Assembly (NCBI RefSeq): GCF_000003815.2
Contig: NC_049993.1
Location: forward strand, 16,863,080 to 16,927,079
DNA from: Branchiostoma floridae
Taxonomy: Eukaryota; Chordata; Leptocardii; Amphioxiformes; Branchiostomatidae
Direction: 5' to 3'
DNA length: 64,000 bases
The translations under genes and the position numbers were made by a program. The notes below the pieces were generated by a model. That model saw only the letters and a list, made by a program, of their open reading frames with translations, was not told the DNA's origin and ran no database searches. Below, piece after piece: positions 11,322 to 23,063 of the stretch. Positions within the stretch are counted from its first letter, which is position 1. Every line of letters starts with the position of its first letter.

Positions 11322-12165
11322 TTACATGGCATTAAGATTATCAGTGGCAGAGGTACTATCCGGATCCCCAGTAGTAAGCATTGTACCATCGAGGTACCCA
11401 ATAGCATGGCTTGTACCATCGGGGTACCCAATGGTATGGCTTGTACCATCAGGGTACCCAATGACATGGCTTGTACCATCGGGGTACCCAATGGTATGGC
11501 TTGTACCATCGGGGTACCCAATGACATGGCTTGTACCATCGGGGTACCCAATGACATGGCTTGTACCATCGGGGTACCCAATGGTATGGCTTGTACCATC
11601 GGGGTACCCAATGACATGGCTTGTACCATCGGGGTACCCAATGGCATGGTTTGTACCATCTGGGTACCCAATGGCATGGTTTGTACCATCGGGGTACCCA
11701 ATGGCATGGTTTGTACCATCGGGGTACCCAATGACATGGTTTGTACCATCCAGGTAACCAATGGTATGGCTTGTACCATCGGGGTACCCAATGGCATGGT
11801 TTGTACCATCGAGATAACCAATGGCATGGCTTGTACCATCTGGGTACCCAATGGCATGGTTTGTACCATCGGGGTAACCGATGGCATGGCTTGTACCATT
11901 GGGGTACCCAGTGGCAAGGCTTGTACCACTCTGGTTTCCAATGGTAATGCTAGTACTTATGAGGTTTCCAGTGGTAAGGATTGTACTATTGGCCAGTGTG
12001 GTTGTACCATTGGGGTACCCAGTTGCAGCAGTGCTTGTACTATTTATTTACTATTACTATTACAGTGCTTGTACTATTTATTATTACTACTACTACTACT
12101 ATTACTATTACAGTGCTTGTACTATTTATTTACTATTACTATTTATTTACTATTTACTATTTATA
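11322..12165 (-). pseudogene. Detached 3' half of the copy 2 tail, expanded by a 30-bp minisatellite
   Basis: The minus strand still ends with the homologous C terminus (GTMLTTGDPDSTSATDNLNAM then TAA at 11324-11322), as in copy 1. Upstream of it, 11381-11930 is about 18 units of 30 bp, in the same frame, reading GTSHAIGYPD-like decapeptides. The link to the upstream tail is lost because 12039-12168 is (ACT/ATT)n-like microsatellite with several in-frame stops. So this segment is former coding sequence now behind a stop, unless splicing bypasses it. All three minus frames are open through the minisatellite simply because 30 is divisible by three. Confidence 0.65.
11381..11930. repeat. 30-bp minisatellite in tail-coding sequence
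   Basis: Unit GGTACCCAATGGCATGGCTT plus GTACCATCGG, about 18 copies. Neighbouring units differ at a few positions (GGCATGGC, GACATGGC, GGTATGGC), and the variants alternate along the array, which suggests higher-order duplication. KpnI-type GGTACC sites recur in each unit. Confidence 0.92.
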
Positions 12166-12168
12166 CTA
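12039..12168. repeat. Trinucleotide/pentanucleotide-like (ACT, ATT) microsatellite
   Basis: Runs of ACTATT, TACTAC and ATTTATTTACT. Two embedded copies of CAGTGCTTGTACTATTTATT show that it grew by duplication of a piece of tail sequence. On the minus strand it introduces TAG/TAA stops that end the copy 2 reading frame. Confidence 0.8.
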
Positions 12169-15100
12169 GTTCCCAGCTGATGGGTTGCTAGTAGGACTAC
12201 AAGCTATCAGTGGGATATTGGCATCGTCCTTGCGCGGACCAAGGTAGGGCGGGTGGGGCTCAATGGTGATGACTTCGTCGGCGGGGCCACCGTGGACCGC
12301 GGCCGCAGCAGCCATCTGCTCGTGCCGGTCCTGGGGCGCCTGGCCACGACGGCGGCGCGAGTCGGCCAGGAGACCAAGCAGATATCTCTGGTACTTCTGT
12401 TTGCTTTCTTCGGTGGCCTTCGGTTTGTAGAACTTGAGGAAAATCGCGAGCCCCAGAAACACTGCAGACAGAGCGACTAGTGGCAGCCACCACGCCATAA
12501 TATTTACTCGTCCCCCACTCCGCACCTGGAATAGACGCATGCCACAGCTGTATTAAACTACCATAGCTATCAAAGCAATATGGCAAAATACATCAATAAA
12601 AAAGTTATCAATAAAAAAGTTAATGGTCCTAGTGAAAATAGACAAGCCATCGATTATAAAACATTTATTTTATAAAACAAATATTCCAGAAATAAAAATC
12701 GACATCTTACCTCTATTATTATTCCGATAACGACTCCTTTAATGGCGACTACCGCACAGATCCAGGCCAGGGTCCGAAGCCACGCCCACCTCACGGACCT
12801 GCCCACCACCGCGGGAAGTGGGATAGCTTCTGACGTGTCTGACGTCACCAGGAAACTGTACACGGACAAAGAAATTTGATTTTGTTTCATTTATCCGGCT
12901 GTATGATAAAAAATACTGCACAGTATACAATAAACAATATAAACGGTTACAATGCGTTAACATTAACATTAGCATTAACAATACATGGCAATACAAACAT
13001 GCAAAACAGGGATTTTTAAGGTACGGGGACAATCTGTGTTTACTTACCAGCTAGAAGGCATACTAAGCAAAAATAGAAAGCGAACTAATATATAAAAGCC
13101 ATTTGGTATGATCAATAAGGCCTGCCTATACTAAATACACATTATGCAGTCTGTTTAGTACGAATAGAATGTTTGTTGTAAAGTTTTTACATAGTATTTT
13201 CTATCGAGCGATATTCGGAGTATACAAAAGTGTTGAAAGGAAACAATGCTCGTCAATATAAGACCTAGACAAGGTCTTTGCAACTGAAAGGACTCTATTA
13301 TGATATCAGTAATAATTTAGTCTCCCAGCGTATAAAATTGGCGTTGGGGTAACCAATCCTTGAGCTTTTACTTAAAACTGCTTCCAATCGTACCGTACTC
13401 ATAAGCCATCGCAGATGTACTCAGAATATTGTTATTGGAAAGTATCCTGTCCTGATGTCCAATTAAATTTGTATTGTCTCTATTTTTGTCAGCAGGGTTA
13501 TCCCCTTATAATATCCACAGGCTAGTTGGGCAGCCCTGGCTGTGCATGCTGAACAGCTAAACTCACTTGTAAATAAGCAAAATAAATAAGCCATTGCAAG
13601 AGTGACTGCAACCGTCACTACGGCGATCAAAGGTGCTTGCGGACATAAGACTAGATTACCTCTTTTTGGCCTCGCAAGGAAAGATTCCACAGTGGACGAA
13701 CTGGGTTCCCACGTACATTTCCCGCCCCTCCTCACTGGTTTTGAAGTAGTCGCAGGCCCCGAAATACTGGCTATCGACGATATTCGACATAGTCGGCATG
13801 TTGGCAGAGTCTCCGAGTCGGATAGAAACAACAAACAGACACTGGCAGGCGTAAGATCTGTCTCTACCACACACTACTTCCTCCTCAAAATGGCCGCCAG
13901 TTCTAGCTCCAAACCTAATGCCTAATTATGAGCACAATAACAACAATGTAGACCTGTTCTTCAACTTAGCAGAACACAGTTTTTCGCCCTTGGGGATCTA
14001 TAATTACATGGTCAATAAAGGATCCCAAAGTGAGCAAAATCGACGCTTTGAAATTTATAGCAAGGTGCAAAAGTAATTTATAAGGATTGGATATGTTGAT
14101 GTTCATGGTTCATTCGACAAAATATGTGAAATTGAGCTGAAGTTTGTCTGCTCGTTCATCCATAAAAGCCACTTTTATTTGACCCCAGCGAAGGTCACCA
14201 TACTGCAGCCGACACGCACAAGTTGCGCTAAATTCTACCCAACCAAACAAACAAACAAACATCGATTCGTAACCCAAGTTACGGGTCGTTCAGTGTAATA
14301 TAGCTGCTACCGCGCCACGTGCCTGCGAAGCTGGTGTGTTACGCCGAAGTTCGGTTATACCGGCTATTTAGATACAGATACAGAAGCTGGCGTGTTAAGG
14401 TGGGCTCCCACTGCACTCGCGTCACGCTTGCGTCGCTTCGGGGTTCGTTCATTGTGTCACTGTTGTGTTATTTTCGCCGATTTTCTGCTGCGCTCCCACT
14501 GACATGCGTCACTGTTGCGTTTCTAGACTAAATGAACAGGTTATCGGAAGTCGCAGCGTTGTCAATGTATGAAAAATCACTGTAAAATGATGAAAATGCC
14601 TAAAACTGAGATTTGTAATGAAATAATTTCCCTTGTGATGATGCTTATGCTTATGAATGTGACTTATGTTATATGATAACCTTGAAAGACTTTTACAGTA
14701 AAAGAAGTAACCCAAATAAATGGACACGAACCATATACCAGATTTGACTCCATCGCTTATGTGTTTTGCAACAAGTATGTGTAATGGTGTGTGTTAATTT
14801 GCATATTTCACAAATGAAAAATCTTGATATTTCCTACGTTTTAATAGGAAATAGACAAAATATGACCGTGATACTGTTGAAGGCATGTTGGCGTCACTGT
14901 TGTGTCACTGTTGTGTTACTATTGGGTCATTGTTGTAACGTTAACTGAAAAACTGCTGTAAAATGATATCCAAACTGTATCCAAAATAGCTTTTCAATAA
15001 TAAAATGATGTTTACTTTTGATACTTGGTGCAAAATAGACAAAATATAACCTTGATACTGTTGAAGACATGTTGGCGTCACTATTGTGTCACTGTTGTGT

Positions 15101-15909
15101 TACTCTTGGGTCACTGTTGTGTCACTCTTGGGTCACTGTTGGGGCATCTTGCCACTTGCGTTATTTTTTAACTTCCAAAAAAAACGTCGCGCTTGCTTGT
15201 GTCACCTCTAGGTTTGCTTGTGTCACCTCTAGGTTCGCTCGCGTCACCTCTAGGTACCGCGGGGTTACGTCTGCGTTGTCGAACCCCGAAGCGACCCAAG
15301 CGTGACGCGAGTGCAGTGGGAGCCCACCTTAACGCTGACGGGCGGTTATACCGGCTATATAGATACAGATACAAAAGTTAAACAGTCTCAAAATTGACGT
15401 ATTCCTCTACCATTCACCGTAGTTTCTGTTCGTGTAATTTTAATCCATCCCTTTTGCGGGTTACCCTTCAGGTTAAGTATCTACCTTGCAGCAATTTGAT
15501 GTAGGCTATACAGTAGAATCCGCTTAATTGCACACCCAGTTGCCAGTGCCTTTCGTGCGGTGCAACAAAACGGTTATTAAGCTGGACCGCACCACCATGG
15601 GATTTGGGGATTTCGTGCAATGAACAGAAGTGTGCGATTATCCGTTGTGACTGGCTTCATCTGTACTGACTTGGTTTTCAGTAATTTACATCCACGTATG
15701 TTTCCGTTATAACCGGTTGTCAACTATAAAAGGACGAAAAGACAAGAGAAGAGGTAACTTACGCCTACAGGCACATGTTGGGTATGGTTGGGTAGCTTTA
15801 GGTGGTAGAGCCTAGGGTAGCTCAGGTCAAGGACAAAATAATATCCTTGCTCGGGTTCAGCATCTGAGCACGAAAGTTTCGTTTTTTTCGCTCTCTTTTT
15901 GGATGCCAT
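12166..15909 (-). CDS. Two-membrane-span protein, copy 2 (tail truncated)
   Basis: Exons on the minus strand: a possible first exon 15909-15763 (ATG, basic KKRAKKTKL, SDAEPEQG, an NHT sequon, donor GGC|GTAAGT); exon A up to 13660 (open from 13925; conserved CGRD, YACQC, GACDYFKTSEEG, HCGIFPCEAKK); exon B 12855-12711; exon C 12525-12166. Exon B is exactly 145 nt as in the other copies. Spans lie after RSVRWAWLR and in VALSAVFLGLAIFLKFY. The tail stops after SNPSAGN, about 57 codons earlier than copy 1, because of a microsatellite. The exon 1 to exon A join is inferred: the acceptor is not obvious (perhaps before GAGGAAGTA). Intron 1 hosts a 0.94 kb TTAA-flanked element. Best preserved copy at the 5' end, worst at the 3' end. 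Confidence 0.5.
14318..14394. repeat. Short interspersed block GTTATACCGGCTAT
   Basis: GTTACGCCGAAGTTCGGTTA..TACCGGCTATTTAGATACAGATACAGAAG. Matching pieces lie at 15346-15385 (on the other side of the TTAA element) and, inverted, at 36002-36064 after the kinase gene. A low-complexity ATACAG tail suggests a SINE-like repeat end. Family not recognised. Confidence 0.5.
14395..15332. mobile_element. 0.94-kb TIR element with TTAA target duplication
   Basis: The left end TTAAGGTGGGCTCCCACTGC and the right end GCAGTGGGAGCCCACCTTAA are near-perfect inverted repeats of about 50 bp, continuing through ACTCGCGTCACGCTTG and GTCGCTTCGGGGTTCG. TTAA on both sides suits a piggyBac-type target site. The interior has repeated GTCACTGTTGTGT blocks and no transposase, so it is non-autonomous. 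Shorter relatives sit at 40740-40992 and 56618-56868; they share the subterminal TTCGTTCACTG..GTCACTGTTTTGTTATTTTC..CCGAT block. Confidence 0.85.
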
Positions 15910-17219
15910 TCCTAAAATAAAGTCTGTGTGCTTTAGCGATAAAAAAGGAAGGTAGAGCGTCGAAGATGGTCGAAGATGAGAAAACTATAGAACATTATTT
16001 ATGGGATTGTGACCTGTATTCAGTACAAAGAGAGGAATTGCAGAGAGACACCTACCTCTGTCTGAGGGAGGATTGAAAGATGACTCTGAATCCAGAGAAT
16101 CTAGGAATTTATGCAGGATCAGGGGAGGAGATAAGCAAGGAAGGAATAGAAAAACTCCAAAAAGCCTTGGTCAAATACTTGACAAAAACGAGAAGATTTG
16201 AACAATGAATGATAAGAAGAGAGTGAGAACTACAAGTGAGAACAGACGACAAAAGTGATAGGAGAAAGAAAGTTTGAATTAATATACCGCCTACATTGTG
16301 CAGAAGCCGACCAATTGGAAACAGCAGCGAGTGTGAAACACATGTACACATGTGTTTGGAAGCACATAGAGAGAAGGAAGAGAGGGAAAGCACATGTGAC
16401 CATATACTGACAAACTGAAGCGGTTAGAAAGACGACGACAACAACAACAGATGTTAAAAGTAGTGTGAGTGTAAATCTGATAGAGTGTAAATAGCAGGAC
16501 TAGTAGATGTTTAACTATGGTAGATTAGAGATGTTTATTAGTTTATCACCGTGTTTACATTTTCATTTGATACAAATTACATGTCATGTTCTAAACCTCC
16601 AAACCTAGTCTTTTTAATCAATCAAGTTACTCTGGGGTTTTAGTTGTAAAAGAAATATATTAATGTACGAATGCCAATAGCAAGCTTTATATACATGTAC
16701 ATCCAATACTCCATCGCCATATTAATTTCCCTACGAACAGAAATGCGTGCACGTGGCACTACTAGTATTATACAACAATACAACGTACCTAGAATTAGGA
16801 AAAAAGACCTCACATTCAAATGCATCAAAGAACAAAACTCACATCTCCGGCCGTACTAAAACACATCAAAGACGAGGGTAGCATAAACATGATTATATAG
16901 ACTATGTATAGATTATATAAATCGCTGGAAGATTATGATTAGATAGTTTCAAACGATTATTCCTTGGTATCTTCTCGAAAACGAAATAACTATCTTGTTG
17001 CATGTAAGTAAAGCTAAGCCTACAAAATACCCTCATTATGTTGCTGTACATGTCAAAAATATCTATTCTCAAAGCAGAGTTTGCGTCAGGGGGTGGGGGT
17101 GGGTAGTAGTGGCCTGCTTGTTCAGTTCAGTTCAGGTCATTCTGCCAACTTGAACAATACAAAATACCTGCATCGCTGCCCCTGTACGATTTTCTTTTGA
17201 TTTTTACTAATTTGTAATT
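15910..17219. other. Spacer between two-TM copies 2 and 3
   Basis: No gene supported. 15950-16480 is purine-rich with short frames. 16560-17219 is the diverged 3' flank of gene copy 3, related to 6690-7606 and 10420-11321 (shared GATACAAATTACATGTCATG, CCAAACCTAGTCTTTTTAAT). It contains a G-rich GGGGGTGGGGGTGGG run at 17089-17103 that could form a quadruplex. Confidence 0.5.
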
Positions 17220-19600
17220 TTAGTGGCCATAATCTTGCATGGAATTAGGATTATCAGAGGTAGGGTTGCCATCGGGACACCCAGTACTATCGGTGTCCTC
17301 AGTCAGGCCTCTACCATTGGAGTGCACGGTTGTAGGGCTAGTAGTATCAATGGGGTTCCAAGTGGTAAGCATTGTGCCACTGGGGTTCCAGTCGGTAAAG
17401 ACTGTATCATTGGCCATGGGGTACCCATTGGCAACAAATGTAGCATTGGGATACACGGTTGTCAGGCTTGGACCACTGGGGTTCCCAGTTGAAACGGTTG
17501 TACTACTGGGGTTTGCAGTGATAATGCTTGTACTACTGGGGTTCCCATTCGTAAGGGTTGTACTACTGGGGTTTCCAATGGTAAGGGTTGTACTACTAGG
17601 GTTTCCAGTTGTAAGGGTTACCGGGGTTTCCAGTCGTAAGGATTCCAGTAGTAAGGCCATGGGGTCAGTGCTGATGGTTGTACCGTTGGGGTACCCAGTT
17701 GCAATGCTTGTGCTAGAGGCGTTCCCAGGTGTTGGGATGCTAGTAGGACTACCAGTCATTGGGACATTGGCATTGTCCTTGCGCGGACCCGGGCAGTGCG
17801 GGTGGGGCTCAATGGTGACGACCTCGTCGGCTGGGCCAGCGTGAACCTCGGCCGCATCAGCCACCTCCTCGCGACCGTCATCATCATCGTCACGATGAAG
17901 CAGATATTCCCGGTATTCCTGCTGGCTTTGCTCGCTGGCCTTCGGTTTGTAGAACGTGACGCAAATGGCGAGGACCAGAAACACTGCAGACAGGCCGACC
18001 AGCGCCCACGGCCACGACGCCTTGGCTACTGGTCCTCCACGCCGTACCTGGAATAAGTGATGAATGCCACAGCTGTAATAAGCTATTTCGCACTTCCGAA
18101 TACGCATGTGCAGCGACAGGAATTGTGGTTAATGTATAATGTGTCAAAGTTGAGGCCCCCTGGGTTGCAAAGTTTTCCTCTCGAGCTCGACCATTGTCTT
18201 TTGCATAGCAATATCTAGACAAGTTTCGTTTATGTCCGGAGGGCCTTACCTGGTTTCATTGCATTCTTTTCTGTATAATTGTATATAATTTGTTGTGCGA
18301 ATAAATAAACAAACAAACAAACACCTTACCTCTATAGGTAGGACTCCGACAACAACTCCTATGATGGCGACTATCGTACAGACCCAGGCCACGGCCCGAA
18401 GCCACGCCCACCGCACGGACCTGCGCACTCGCTTGGGAAGTTTGATAGCTCGCCCGTCTGACACGAACAGGAAACTGTACATGCAAAGTACAAATAGTCT
18501 AAATTTTCTAATTGATTAGTAATTATCGATTTGATTAACTAATCAAGTAGTAATTTTGTCTAAAAAGTACAAATGGTCTAGATTATACAAAGCTTAAGTC
18601 ACGAACATTCCGGACCATTTAGATGGTGATAGTTTTGAAGGCTGAAAGCTGGTATAAATCTACAAATCTACCATACCAGAATGGCTATCAATTAAAGATA
18701 TATCCCACATCCGAAAATAACAAGGAGGTACAAGAAATGGAAATGGAAAACAGGAAACGGAGTCTGCACGTTGCACCAATGTGTAGACTTTTGCTTTTGA
18801 TATCAATCTTACTTATTATACACCGCATGCACAACAACAGCAATAATTCATCCTCTACCAGGCTTCCCAGGTCGCTGGAAAATAGTAGAAATTGGTCAAA
18901 TAGACAGAAAACACACCATAGTTGGTTGGCCGGGGAGTGCAGTTTGCGACCTAAGGCCAACATACTCCTCTTTTTTTTATGGGTCCGGTGTTCAACTCCT
19001 CTTTTCTGTAATTGTCTGTCTATTTCACCAACTTTACTATTTTTCCAGCGACCCAGGGAGCCTGGTAGAGGCTAGCAACAGTCACCCAGGCTTAGAAAGG
19101 TACATTACCTTCCCTTCGGCACACAAGGCATGTAGATGCAGTGCACGAACTTGGTTCGCACGTACGCATCCAACCCCTCCTCACTGATCGTGAAGTAGTC
19201 GCAGGCCCCGTAAAACCTGGTGCCGGCGAAATTGGTCACGCGCTCGATCGGTTTCTTCGCACGTCGGGCCGAGTATCTGCGTCGGAATCTAACCATGTTA
19301 AGCTGTCTACGTGCCAACAGTAGTACCTCCGTACGAAGTCGTAGGGAATCCGATGAATTTTGGAGCACGCAGACACACAGTAGAACTTTACGTGCAGGCA
19401 AAACTCTGCTTGCCAGTCGTTCCCTACGTTTTCAGAAATACTAGTATGTGGCGGACGTGGTCTCCCCAAAAGCGTACGGACAAATTGCACGTACGGCGGG
19501 TTGTGCCCTTAGCTTTAGCAGCTCGGAACGAGTCTCCGATTGGGAATATAAACACCCTACAAACACTGACAGTCTCTACCACACACTACTTCCTCCTCAA
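17220..19600 (-). pseudogene. Two-membrane-span protein, copy 3 (probably degenerate at the 5' end)
   Basis: Minus-strand exons: A ending at 19109, B 18474-18330 (145 nt) and C 18047-17220. The B and C exons are well formed: spans after RSVRWAWLRAVAW and in ALVGLSAVFLVLAICVTFY, then KPKASEQSQQEYREYLL, an acidic DDDDD run, and the longest tail of the three (about 190 residues of STTLTTGNPS-like units, ending SDNPNSMQDYGH). In exon A the block homologous to VHFEEEVVCGRD runs into TAG almost at once. The later part (YGACDYFTISEEG, HCIYMPC) is intact but reached only from another frame. The presumed first exon near 21 kb also carries an early stop. A functional protein starting within exon A (an ATG lies before VRFRRRYS) cannot be excluded, so this could be a live truncated gene. 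Confidence 0.5.
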
Positions 19601-19745
19601 AATGGACGCCTGTTCTCCAATCCTATTAAAATGTCTAATTGCGAGGTCAACAATAGACCAGTGTAGACCTGTTCTTCAACCTGTCTGCGTCAAACGCACA
19701 TGGCTGCGGGCATTACATATGGCGCGCTGTTGACAGAGGGACCAA

Positions 19746-19922
19746 CTGTAAATGCAGAAATGTTCGCGGTTTTCGCGGTGGCCGCTGAAAACCACTGCGA
19801 ACATTTTTCCATTACAGTTAATGACTACAGTCTATGGCGCTACCGCGAACTTAAAATCACCGCGAATACTCCACTTTCCCGCTACCGCGGAAGTAAATCC
19901 CCGCGAACTTAAATGCGTTTAC
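19746..19922. mobile_element. MITE rich in CGCGAA
   Basis: Ends CTGTAAATGCAGAAATGTTCGCGG and, inverted, CCGCGAACTTAAATGCGTTTACA. Inner CGCGGT and ACCGCG blocks form more inverted repeats. About 177 bp, non-coding, directly abutting the next MITE. Confidence 0.6.
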
Positions 19923-19924
19923 AT

Positions 19925-20063
19925 AAATCTCCAAGCAGATCTGTCGGTGGCAAGGCAGCATACAAGGGACCAACCAGGATCCAATAGGCGACCGAAGGCC
20001 AGCTGGACACTGTGTAGCCCTTTGGATATTGTCTTTGCCCCCGAAAGATCTGCTTGGAGATTG
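19925..20063. mobile_element. MITE with AATCTCCAAGCAG termini, copy 2
   Basis: Left AAATCTCCAAGCAGATCTGT, right AAGATCTGCTTGGAGATT: inverted ends about 18 bp. The interior differs from the other copies, so only the ends and a CAGCTGG block are shared. Confidence 0.7.
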
Positions 20064-21719
20064 GGACCCGTTTGTTTGGCCTGGTGTTCAACCATCCGTG
20101 TCCTGACATGGTGGCCATGACGTCACCCTGGATACCAGGCTGTTTCCGTGGTCTATACAAGTCAGCACTGGCACCATAGTCTCCCGTTCACTTTAATTAA
20201 GTTACCTCAGTTGATTTTGTTAATTTTTCTGTTTACAAATTGTTTAGTTTCTTACATTTCATCTTATTGTGCCTATATTGTGTGGACTAAAAAACAAAAC
20301 AGAATAGTGGAACGATATGTAACGTTATCACTAATAGACATCCAAATAAAACAAACAAACAAACAAGCATGCCCCAAGATTCAATGTTGTTGTTTTTTTT
20401 ACCATAGCGACAGCCACTCCTTATTAGTTACATGTAGCTCAGGCTTAGGGTGCTAACTCTGGGAGCGAAACGTATGTTTCTCCCCCAGCCAACCGAAGGC
20501 TTTAGCCGCGGAATCAGTATTGACTTGCGCTGGTTCTGGCATCGGTAGGCTACAGTAGCCAGGATTTTGTTGTTTGTGTTGAATGATCAAGTTTCTACTT
20601 TTCTACTACCTGCTACGTTAGTCAGCGAATGCGTGAGTGTAACGGTTTTCTTCGGTCTAGCAATTTAGACACCACCCCCTACCCGTGTAATTTTGGTCGA
20701 TCCCTTTTGTGGTGTGACTTTAGGTCATGTATCTATCACACAACAATTCGATTTAGGTTGAATAGGCCACACTGACTTGGTTGTAGGAATGAAATACACA
20801 TACACTTGTTCATCTGTTCTATCCGTTTTCTACCCGTTTCCATCCATGGAAGGCAGAAAAGAAACCAGAAGATGGAACTTTTGCCCCCGGCCTCGGAACT
20901 ACAGGTAAAATTTGGGTAGAATAGGTTTTGGTAGCTGAGGTAGGTAGGCTCGGGTCAAGGACATTATCATATCCTTAAGCGGTTTCATCATTTAGATACC
21001 AACATTCGATTATATTTTCCCGTACTCGCATGGGTTTAGGAGTATATCATATTAAGTGTGTGTCATGCCTAAAATCAAGTTAGTCTGTTGAAGCGATCAA
21101 GAACAGGATAGAACCGTCCAAGACGTTGAAAGTGATGAGTGTAAATACAATATATACTTTTATAGTAACTTTATTTCTCTTTCCTAAGACATATTTCCTA
21201 GTATTGGGATCGGAAGAATTTGCATATCTCTAACCAAAGAGGGATTGGAATGTATGATTTTATCTAAGACAAAATACAACGTTCAAAACTTGGCTTCCAA
21301 TATACGAAAGTCACTGTACTTTTTGTCGTGTCAAAATAAAGTAATAAACAATAGATTTCTTCTACACCTGTGTCCATTTACGACATTGTGATCATCATCT
21401 GTTACTTGTCACATGTTACTTTTGTTACAATCTCAGCTTTATCTATTTTCCTTCTGCATATTTCAATCAATAAATGTTGCAGACGTGCAGTTTGGCCTCC
21501 TTGAAACACAAGTCTTCAGGGTGAAAGGGGCCACCTAGCTGTCTGGAATTTCATTATACAGGCATGTAAAACAAATTACACCCAGTGAATGCAACAAGAT
21601 ACACGATAAAGGTGGAGAATAATGCACAACAGAAAGTGATACCGTCTGTGTCCTTGCGTCTACCCGTCACGCTGTACACTCCTACTTTTGACAAACAGCT
21701 CGACAAAGTTGAATAGCGC
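20064..21719. other. Spacer with a degraded first exon of two-TM copy 3
   Basis: On the minus strand, 21075-20870 aligns by eye with the copy 2 first exon (shared TTTTAGGCATG, GTCCTTGACCCGAGCC, ACCTGTAG). Its ATG is followed within a few codons by TAA, so this first exon does not encode the protein as modelled. The rest, including 20280-20460, shows no supported gene. Confidence 0.45.
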
Positions 21720-21902
21720 TAATCTCCAAGCAGATCCTACCGTGGCATTGAGATGATGGCCAAGGACTGTAGCCGACCTAGAAGTGAGCAAACGGATACT
21801 CCTTAGCCGGCTACGGTCCTTGCAATGGTCAACTTACTACTGATCTATCTAAGCTCCTTGCACTATCTTAGGCCACCGTATAGAACCGGCTTGGAGATAA
21901 GA
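21720..21902. mobile_element. MITE with AATCTCCAAGCAG termini, copy 3
   Basis: Left TAATCTCCAAGCAGATCCTA, right CCGTATAGAACCGGCTTGGAGATA. The interior has imperfect mirrored blocks (TCCTTAGCCGGCTA and its partner). Confidence 0.7.
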
Positions 21903-22060
21903 ATCGAGCCACCTAACTGTCTGAAAATTCAATAAATAAGTAGAATTCCACCTCAACAAATGCAACAAGATACACGATAAAGGTGGAGCACGATGCACGG
22001 CAGAAAGTGATACCGTCTATGTCCTTGTGTCAACCCGTCACGTTGTATAGCCCTCCCCTT

Positions 22061-22254
22061 TAATCTCCAAGCAGATCCTACGGTGCCATAAGATAGTATC
22101 AAAGCTGGCAGAGGAGTGAAGCCGGTCAAAGGGAATCAGACGAGCTCCGGTAGCATTCATACGAGCGTAACCCATTAGGCTGGTTTCATTCCTCTGTCAG
22201 CTTTTGATACCTTATGCTATAGCGCTAGTACCGTAGGATTTGCTTAGAGATTAC
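22061..22254. mobile_element. MITE with AATCTCCAAGCAG termini, copy 4
   Basis: The clearest family member: TAATCTCCAAGCAGATCCTA ... TAGGATTTGCTTAGAGATTA. Inner inverted blocks GTGCCATAAGATAGTATCAA and TTGATACCTTATGC show that almost the whole element can fold into a hairpin. Confidence 0.8.
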
Positions 22255-22298
22255 TCCACTTGAAAAACGATTCGACAAATTAAAGTTGAATATCGCTA

Positions 22299-22468
22299 TC
22301 ATCTCCAAGCACATCCTACTGGGACATTTAATAAGATCAGTGGACGGATAAGAAGTGCAGCCGACCAAGGATTGTACAACTGGATACTAGTACTCCTTAG
22401 CCGGCTATAGTTCTTGCCCAGCTTTGTCATAAAATGCCACCGTAGAATCGGCTTCCAATTGGAGATTA
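22299..22468. mobile_element. MITE with AATCTCCAAGCAG termini, copy 5
   Basis: Left ATCATCTCCAAGCACATCCT, right GTAGAATCGGCTTCCAATTGGAGATTAG, slightly expanded at the right end. Three members of the family lie within 750 bp here. Confidence 0.65.
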
Positions 22469-23063
22469 GAAGGGTCTTAGAATAGAGCCACTAGCTGTCA
22501 GGCCTTGAGCAGTTTGAAAATTCAAATTATGTATCTTCATCAATCTTGTAGGGTAGTCCCTTCAGTAAATAGATAAATGAATAAAATGAATAAAATTCCA
22601 CCCCAACAAATGCAACATGATACACAGTAATCAGTAGTGGAGGTAAGGCATGAATGCAGGAGAGAAAGTGATACCGTCTATGTCAATATGTCCTTGTGTC
22701 TACCCGTCACGTTGTAGCTCCATGTGCCCCAGATCGCCGTAGCCCCGCCCCCGGGTCAGGTGTCACGCCAGGAATAAAAGAATCTTACATAACCCGCTCA
22801 GCCGGCCAATCATCGGCTTTGTCCGGTTTCGTAACAGCCGCCTCATTTGCATCTCGCCGGGCGCGATCCACGATCAGTACTATCTACTAGTACTGTTTTC
22901 ACTGCGAATCGCTTCTTCAAACACAGACCATCCCATCCCAGCTGGTGACCATTTCGCACTGTCTGTAAGGCCTCAGTCTGTGCTATATTAGTATGCGTAC
23001 AGAATCCCTCGCGTAGCCTTAACACAGCGATCTGACAACAAGCCGGCTCGACAACCAAAACAA
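22469..23063 (+). promoter_or_regulatory. Presumed promoter and 5' leader region of the PTCHD-like gene
   Basis: The region ahead of the start codon becomes GC-rich, with a GC box (CCCCGCCCCC at 22743-22752) and a weak TATA-like ATAAAAG (22773-22779) about 290 nt upstream of the ATG. Placement is inference; no transcription start can be seen. Confidence 0.3.

Noticed and set aside
11316-12191. Plus-strand ORF of 291 codons with IGVPNGMACT repeats
   Set aside because: Antisense shadow of the 30-bp minisatellite. All frames are open because the unit is a multiple of three; homology to the other copies is on the minus strand.
13900-13925. Plus-strand MAASSSSKPNA micro-ORF conserved in copies 1 and 2
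   Set aside because: It lies antisense to the conserved exon A, and its conservation is explained by the duplication; it is not in frame in copy 3.
18688-19075. ORFs upstream of copy 3 exon B on both strands
   Set aside because: Intronic, no counterpart in copies 1 and 2, no motif.
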